From Cryomorpha sp963748925 (GTDB taxonomy: Bacteria > Bacteroidota > Bacteroidia > Flavobacteriales_D > Cryomorphaceae), in the NCBI GenBank assembly GCA_963748925.1, contig CAVVKG010000007.1, positions 248,001 through 312,000 on the forward strand: a stretch of DNA of 64,000 bases, given 5' to 3'. The position numbers were made by a program, and so were the translations under genes. Shown here piece after piece: positions 60,315-64,000 of the stretch. The notes beneath the pieces were generated by a model that did not search any database, had not been told where the DNA came from, and saw nothing but the letters and a program-made list of their open reading frames with translations. Position 1 is the stretch's first letter. Every line of letters begins with the position of its first letter.

Positions 60315-60348
60315 TGCCTTTGAATGAATTCCGACAAAATATAGAATC

Positions 60349-61089
60349 ATGAAAATATTAGTATGTATTAGTAAGGCTCCGGACACAACAACCAAAATCA
60401 CCTTTACTGACAACAACACGAAATTTAATGAAGATAAGGTACAGTTTATCGTAAACCCCTATGATGAATGGTATGCCCTTGTACGCGGTCTTGAGCTTAA
60501 GGAAAAAGCTGGCGGAAGCGTTACAACAATTACGGTGGGTGGTGCAGACCACGATCCTATTATTAGAAAAGCTCTAGCCATAGGTGCCGACAGTGCTGTG
60601 CGCATAAATGCCGATGCAGGCGATGCTTTTTTCACAGCAAAGCAAATTTCTGAGTACGCTAAGGATAAAGAATTTGACCTTATTCTTCTGGGAAAAGAAA
60701 CAATTAACTACAATGGTGCTCAGGTAGGCGGTATGGTAGCTGAACTAATGGGCCAGCCTTATGCCTCTATTGCCAGCAAGCTCGAAGTTGATGGTCAAAG
60801 TGTAACACTTGAACGCGACGTACAAGGTGGTGTAGAGGTCGTTGAAGGACCACTACCGATGGTTGTAAGTTGTGCCAAAGGAATGGCAGAACAGCGTATT
60901 CCTAACATGCGCGGAATCATGGCGGCGCGGACGAAGCAACTTGAGGTAATTGAGCCTGCTGAATCAAAATCGCTTACAGAGACTGTTAGCTTTAGCCTAC
61001 CGCCAGAAAAAGGCTCAGTTAAATTGATCGATCCTGAAAACATGGACGAGCTCGTTGAATTACTTCACAACGAAGCCAAAGTAATTTAA
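60349..61089 (+). CDS. etfB: Electron transfer flavoprotein, beta subunit
   Basis: Adenine-nucleotide-binding subunit of the ETF heterodimer that takes electrons from acyl-CoA dehydrogenases. MKILVCISKAPDTTTKITFT is the usual start; VQFIVNPYDEWYALVRGLEL, GKETINYNGAQVGGMVAELM, and the signature segment VEGPLPMVVSCAKGMAEQRI to PNMRGIMAARTK are all present. 246 residues, normal. Followed by etfA after 25 nt. Confidence 0.96.
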   Translation: MKILVCISKAPDTTTKITFTDNNTKFNEDKVQFIVNPYDEWYALVRGLELKEKAGGSVTTITVGGADHDPIIRKALAIGADSAVRINADAGDAFFTAKQISEYAKDKEFDLILLGKETINYNGAQVGGMVAELMGQPYASIASKLEVDGQSVTLERDVQGGVEVVEGPLPMVVSCAKGMAEQRIPNMRGIMAARTKQLEVIEPAESKSLTETVSFSLPPEKGSVKLIDPENMDELVELLHNEAKVI

Positions 61090-61114
61090 GAACCCGCAAA
61101 AGAAAATTTAAGAC

Positions 61115-62083
61115 ATGTCTATACTCGTATTCGCAGACGCCCCAAAAGGCAAAATTGCCAAAGCAGCATACGAAGCTGTTTATTACGGAAAGCAAATTGC
61201 CGATAAACTTTCATCAACCGTTACTGTATTAACTTATGGTGATGTTTCTGACGCTGCACTAGCAGAGCTTGGGAACTATGGAGCAACGAAAGTTTTGATA
61301 AACAAAAACATCAAAGAAGACAACGACCAGCAGCTAACCGCACTGGGAGCTGCTGCCGTTAAAAAAGAAGGTGCAAAAGTGATTGTATTCTCTTTCGATC
61401 CGCTTGGAAAAAGCCTTGCCCCTCGCCTTTCTGCCCGTCTTGAGGCAGGATTGGTTTCCGGAGCTACGGCATTGCCGGAAATCGATGGAGACAACTTTAC
61501 TGTTACCAAAAATGTTTTTTCTGGGAAGGCTTTTGCAAAATGTGCCATTAAAACAGATATAAAAATTATTTCCCTTATGCCTAACAGCATAAAGCCCGAA
61601 AAAAACGACGATGCCGCACAGGTTGAAAGCTTTACACCGGATGCACCGGAAGGCAAGCTGAAAGTGAAAGAAATGAAAATGGACAGCACTGACGGAATTC
61701 CGCTTCCCGAAGCTGAACTTGTTGTATCAGCAGGACGTGGTTTGAAAGGGCCTGAAAACTGGGAGATTGTTGAAAATTTAGCGAAATCTTTGGGTGCAGC
61801 CACTGCCTGTTCTCGTCCGGTAGCCGATATGGATTGGAGACCACATCACGAGCATGTAGGTCAAACAGGTATTGCCATAAGACCAAATTTATACATCGCT
61901 GTAGGAATTTCGGGGGCAATACAACACCTTGCGGGAGTTAACAATAGCAAAACGATAGTGGTAATAAATACTGATGCTGAGGCTCCTTTCTTTAAAGCCG
62001 CTGATTATGGCGTAGTTGGAGATGCTTTTGACGTACTGCCCCGTCTTACTGAAGCAGTAAAAAAGTTTAAAGCCAATAATTAA
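61115..62083 (+). CDS. etfA: Electron transfer flavoprotein, alpha subunit
   Basis: FAD-binding subunit of ETF. It has the C-terminal FAD signature LYIAVGISGAIQHLAGVNNS followed by KTIVVINTDAEAPFFKAADY, and SAGRGLKGPENWEIVENLAK with CSRPVADMDW upstream of it. 322 residues, normal. Together with etfB it links fatty-acid oxidation to the respiratory chain through ETF:quinone oxidoreductase, which is not in the window. Confidence 0.96.
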   Translation: MSILVFADAPKGKIAKAAYEAVYYGKQIADKLSSTVTVLTYGDVSDAALAELGNYGATKVLINKNIKEDNDQQLTALGAAAVKKEGAKVIVFSFDPLGKSLAPRLSARLEAGLVSGATALPEIDGDNFTVTKNVFSGKAFAKCAIKTDIKIISLMPNSIKPEKNDDAAQVESFTPDAPEGKLKVKEMKMDSTDGIPLPEAELVVSAGRGLKGPENWEIVENLAKSLGAATACSRPVADMDWRPHHEHVGQTGIAIRPNLYIAVGISGAIQHLAGVNNSKTIVVINTDAEAPFFKAADYGVVGDAFDVLPRLTEAVKKFKANN

Positions 62084-62205
62084 TCAAAATTTTTCTTTAT
62101 TTTAGACTCATCACTTTTAGCTAAGTAAGCGTGTTGAATTAGATTGAAATCAGCCTTTAAAAGACAATTCTAACCTGAATTCAAAATAAAACGATACAGC
62201 TAATT

Positions 62206-62235
62206 TTGATTTGGCACAAATCACGATTAGCTTTG
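62206..62235 (+). promoter_or_regulatory. Promoter of the bifunctional nuclease gene
   Basis: TTG (62206-62208), 19-nt spacer, TAGCTTTG (62228-62235): full consensus. The leader to the ATG at 62286 is about 45 nt. Confidence 0.65.
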
Positions 62236-62285
62236 CAGCTTGAAATCATTAAATCAACATGCTCAACTAGCCCCGATATCGCTGA

Positions 62286-62882
62286 ATGGAAAAAATTGAA
62301 CTCAAAGTAGTCGGTCTCTCCTACAGCCAAACCCAAACGGGAGCATACGCCCTTATTTTGAAGGAGAAATCTGGAAACAGGCGTTTGCCCATCATAATTG
62401 GGGGTGCTGAAGCGCAGGCAATCGCTATTCCGCTCGAAAAGATGACCCCGAGCAGACCACTCACGCACGATCTTTTCAAAAGCTTTTTAGACAGCTTTGA
62501 CATCAATTTGATAGAGGTTGTAATTTACAACTTGGTTGAAGGCATTTTCTTTGCAAAAGTTATTTGCTCTCAAGGAGATAAAGTGCTCGAAATTGATGCG
62601 CGCTCCAGTGACGCTGTAGCAATTGCATTACGCTGTGACAAGCCAATTTACACCCACGATTTTATTTTAGGATCTGCCGGAATTATTATTGATGAAGACG
62701 ATGACGATACTGAAAACTCAGATCCTGACCAGTTTTCAATGGAAGGTATATCCAGTGTCGAAGCAGAAGAGGATGACACTCTCGCAGATCTCGAAGAACA
62801 ACTAAATATTGCTCTGGAGAAGGAAGATTACGAAAAAGCGTCTAAATTACGGGACGAATTGAATAAGCGTAAGAAAAAATAA
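62286..62882 (+). CDS. Bifunctional nuclease (BFN/DUF151) domain protein with UVR motif
   Basis: A 198-residue protein. The N-terminal BFN domain (residues about 1-130) has VGLSYSQTQTGAYALILKEK, LPIIIGGAEAQAIAIPLEKM, RPLTHDLFKSFL and EIDARSSDAVAIALRCDKPI, the fold of plant and bacterial bifunctional nucleases. After an acidic linker (DEDDDDTENSDPD) comes a UVR motif (LEEQLNIALEKEDYEKASKL), the UvrB-UvrC contact helix. This architecture is common in Bacteroidota. Nuclease activity is inferred from the family. Confidence 0.9.
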   Translation: MEKIELKVVGLSYSQTQTGAYALILKEKSGNRRLPIIIGGAEAQAIAIPLEKMTPSRPLTHDLFKSFLDSFDINLIEVVIYNLVEGIFFAKVICSQGDKVLEIDARSSDAVAIALRCDKPIYTHDFILGSAGIIIDEDDDDTENSDPDQFSMEGISSVEAEEDDTLADLEEQLNIALEKEDYEKASKLRDELNKRKKK

Positions 62883-62886
62883 TCTT

Positions 62887-64000
62887 GTGAGAAAAAGTCT
62901 GGTTTTACTGGTTGCCCTCCTAGTTGCTTTTATTTTGATTCCGGGAGGCATCTCAGCTCAGCAATCAGACTTAGCGCCATCACTGGGAGGAGAGGCGAGC
63001 CTTACAGGTGTATTACGAGGACTTTTGGGTATTGCTTTTTTACTTTCCGCCGGTTGGCTTCTTAGTGAAAAACGCAAATCTATTTCATGGAGTCTCATAG
63101 GAAAAGGTCTTTTACTTCAAGTTATTCTGGCTCTTTTGATTCTCAAGGTACCTTTTGTAAGTGACATTTTTGCCTATATAAGTCGCGGTTTTGTACGCGT
63201 GATTTCCTTTACCGATTTTGGATCTGATTTTCTATTCAGAAGTTTTACCGATGGCCAGGTTGACTCGGGACTTTTAAATTTCGCATTTCGAATTTTGCCG
63301 ACCATTGTGTTTTTCTCGGCCTTAACCGCACTTCTTTACTACCTCAAAATTCTACAGAAGGTAGTGTTTGTCTTTGCCTGGATTATGAAGCGCACACTGA
63401 AGCTCTCCGGAGCTGAAAGCCTCTCTGCCGCTGGGAATATATTTCTTGGTCAAACGGAATCACCACTGCTTATCAGACCTTACCTCGATAAGATGACGCG
63501 GAGCGAAATGATGTGTATGATGACAGGTGGTATGGCTACAATTGCAGGTGGTGTGCTTGCTTCCTATATCGGTTTTCTAGGTGGCGACAGTGATGCCGAG
63601 CGGATCATTTTTGCTCAGCACCTCCTTACAGCTTCATTAATGTCGGCACCGGCGGCAGTAATATCTGCCAAGCTCCTTGTACCTGAGACAGAAGACTACC
63701 GAAAAGACATGAAAATTGACAGTGCTAAACTTGGAGACAATGCATTGGAAGCTGTTGCTAATGGGACTACTGACGGGTTGAAACTCGCTATAAACGTAGG
63801 GGCTATGCTATTGGTATTCACAGCCTTTATTTACATGGCTAATTATTTTCTTGGCGATAAAATCGGAGACTGGACAGGGCTGAATACCCTTATCTCAGCC
63901 AATACTATTTACGATAAATTCACCCTGGAGTTTATTGTCGGATTTTTATTTGCTCCGGTAGCGTGGCTGCTAGGAGTGCCTTCAGAAGACATTGTTTTAG
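62887..64000 (+). CDS. nupC: NupC-family concentrative nucleoside transporter (partial)
   Basis: Na+- or H+-coupled nucleoside importer of the CNT family, cut by the right window edge after about 371 residues. Start GTG at 62887. An N-terminal stretch ending SAQQSDLAP looks like a signal peptide, an addition to the core. Then LIGKGLLLQVILALLILKVP, FRILPTIVFFSALTALLYYL, GNIFLGQTESPLLIRPYL with the nucleoside-binding motif, and MMTGGMATIAGGVLASYIG are family hallmarks. An extra loop of about 50 residues after the ISAKLLVPET segment is also usual in Bacteroidota CNTs. Confidence 0.9.
   Translation, partial: MRKSLVLLVALLVAFILIPGGISAQQSDLAPSLGGEASLTGVLRGLLGIAFLLSAGWLLSEKRKSISWSLIGKGLLLQVILALLILKVPFVSDIFAYISRGFVRVISFTDFGSDFLFRSFTDGQVDSGLLNFAFRILPTIVFFSALTALLYYLKILQKVVFVFAWIMKRTLKLSGAESLSAAGNIFLGQTESPLLIRPYLDKMTRSEMMCMMTGGMATIAGGVLASYIGFLGGDSDAERIIFAQHLLTASLMSAPAAVISAKLLVPETEDYRKDMKIDSAKLGDNALEAVANGTTDGLKLAINVGAMLLVFTAFIYMANYFLGDKIGDWTGLNTLISANTIYDKFTLEFIVGFLFAPVAWLLGVPSEDIVL

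Larger units (their letters stand above)
60043..60348. other. Divergent pdhB-etfB intergenic region
   Basis: 306 bases without a credible gene. It holds the pdhB -7 element, the CGGTGATACCAAT word (60178-60190), and two etfB promoter signals (60232-60261 and 60307-60314). A 79-codon minus-strand frame at 60098-60337 covers most of it but has no recognisable product. Confidence 0.6.

Noticed and set aside
60098..60337. 79-codon minus-strand frame between pdhB and etfB
   Set aside because: Overlaps the divergent promoter region; only a fragment (GITALHVAAAG) vaguely resembles ankyrin repeats.
61276..61803. 175-codon minus-strand frame opposite etfA
   Set aside because: Antisense to a certain gene, rich in Ser/Ala/Pro as expected for a shadow frame.
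1..64000. CRISPR arrays, tRNA or rRNA genes, transposases, prophage or integrase genes
   Set aside because: None found: no regularly spaced repeats, no tRNA-like cloverleaf ends, and all larger frames have other identities.

Overview
The window looks like a chromosomal segment from a gliding-lineage Bacteroidota, most likely Flavobacteriia/Flavobacteriales. The evidence is the gliding genes gldE and gldD, a secreted protein with a C-terminal type IX secretion (T9SS) sorting domain, the menaquinone cluster, repeated promoters of the Bacteroidota type (TTG, 17-23 nt, TAnnTTTG), and the near absence of Shine-Dalgarno sites. No rRNA, tRNA, CRISPR array, prophage or transposase gene was seen.

Layout. 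1-3.8 kb: 5' part of an MlaE-type lipid-transport permease, a 52-residue lipoprotein overlapping an SprT-like peptidase gene, an aminotransferase and a mannose-1-phosphate guanylyltransferase. 3.8-8.1 kb (minus): fumC, arsC, prfB with its programmed +1 frameshift, recX and an RDD membrane protein. 8.2-15 kb (plus): SpoIIM-like, DUF4129, DUF4350, MoxR ATPase, DUF58 and a membrane protein, the usual MoxR/DUF58 envelope cluster. 15.1-17.7 kb (minus): HU, TPR protein, a 30-residue basic protein and RNase G. 17.8-25.4 kb (plus): mutY, ssb, gldE, then four paralogous lipoproteins plus gene remnants, then gldD. 25.5-25.8 kb: an inverted pair of REP-like units. 25.8-33.3 kb: heme A synthase, a heavy-metal-associated-domain lipoprotein, an EamA transporter, rplU-rpmA, serS, a lipoprotein and a large TPR protein. 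33.5-35.4 kb (minus): an AGMO-like hydroxylase (frameshifted) coupled to a lysoplasmalogenase. 35.5-41.9 kb: DUF4286, rsmA, mgtE, a 2-hydroxyacid dehydrogenase and an AddB-like nuclease. 42-45.3 kb (minus): a T9SS surface protein and a response regulator. 45.3-52.1 kb: menaquinone genes (thioesterase, menF, menD, menA, menC, menE; menB absent). 52.1-56 kb: DUF2797, a GH3-family protein, a frameshifted secreted protein and a deoxynucleoside kinase. 56-60 kb (minus): membrane pyrophosphatase fused to a YceI domain, and pyruvate dehydrogenase E1 beta. 60.3-64 kb: etfB, etfA, a bifunctional nuclease and a partial nucleoside transporter.

The most unusual region is 20.9-24.8 kb. Four lipoproteins sharing a CCDPxNPxCxNYDxC motif sit between gldE and gldD, genes that are normally neighbours. 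The spacers hold decayed 3' tails of a coiled-coil secreted protein family, and a signal-peptide stub follows the fourth lipoprotein. I read this as the remains of a tandem array of lipoprotein plus large-secreted-protein pairs. Other notable points are the pyrophosphatase-YceI fusion, a candidate ether-lipid-degrading gene pair, a covarying UNCG-hairpin element repeated on both sides of the T9SS gene, and a perfect 16-bp palindrome inside the HU promoter.
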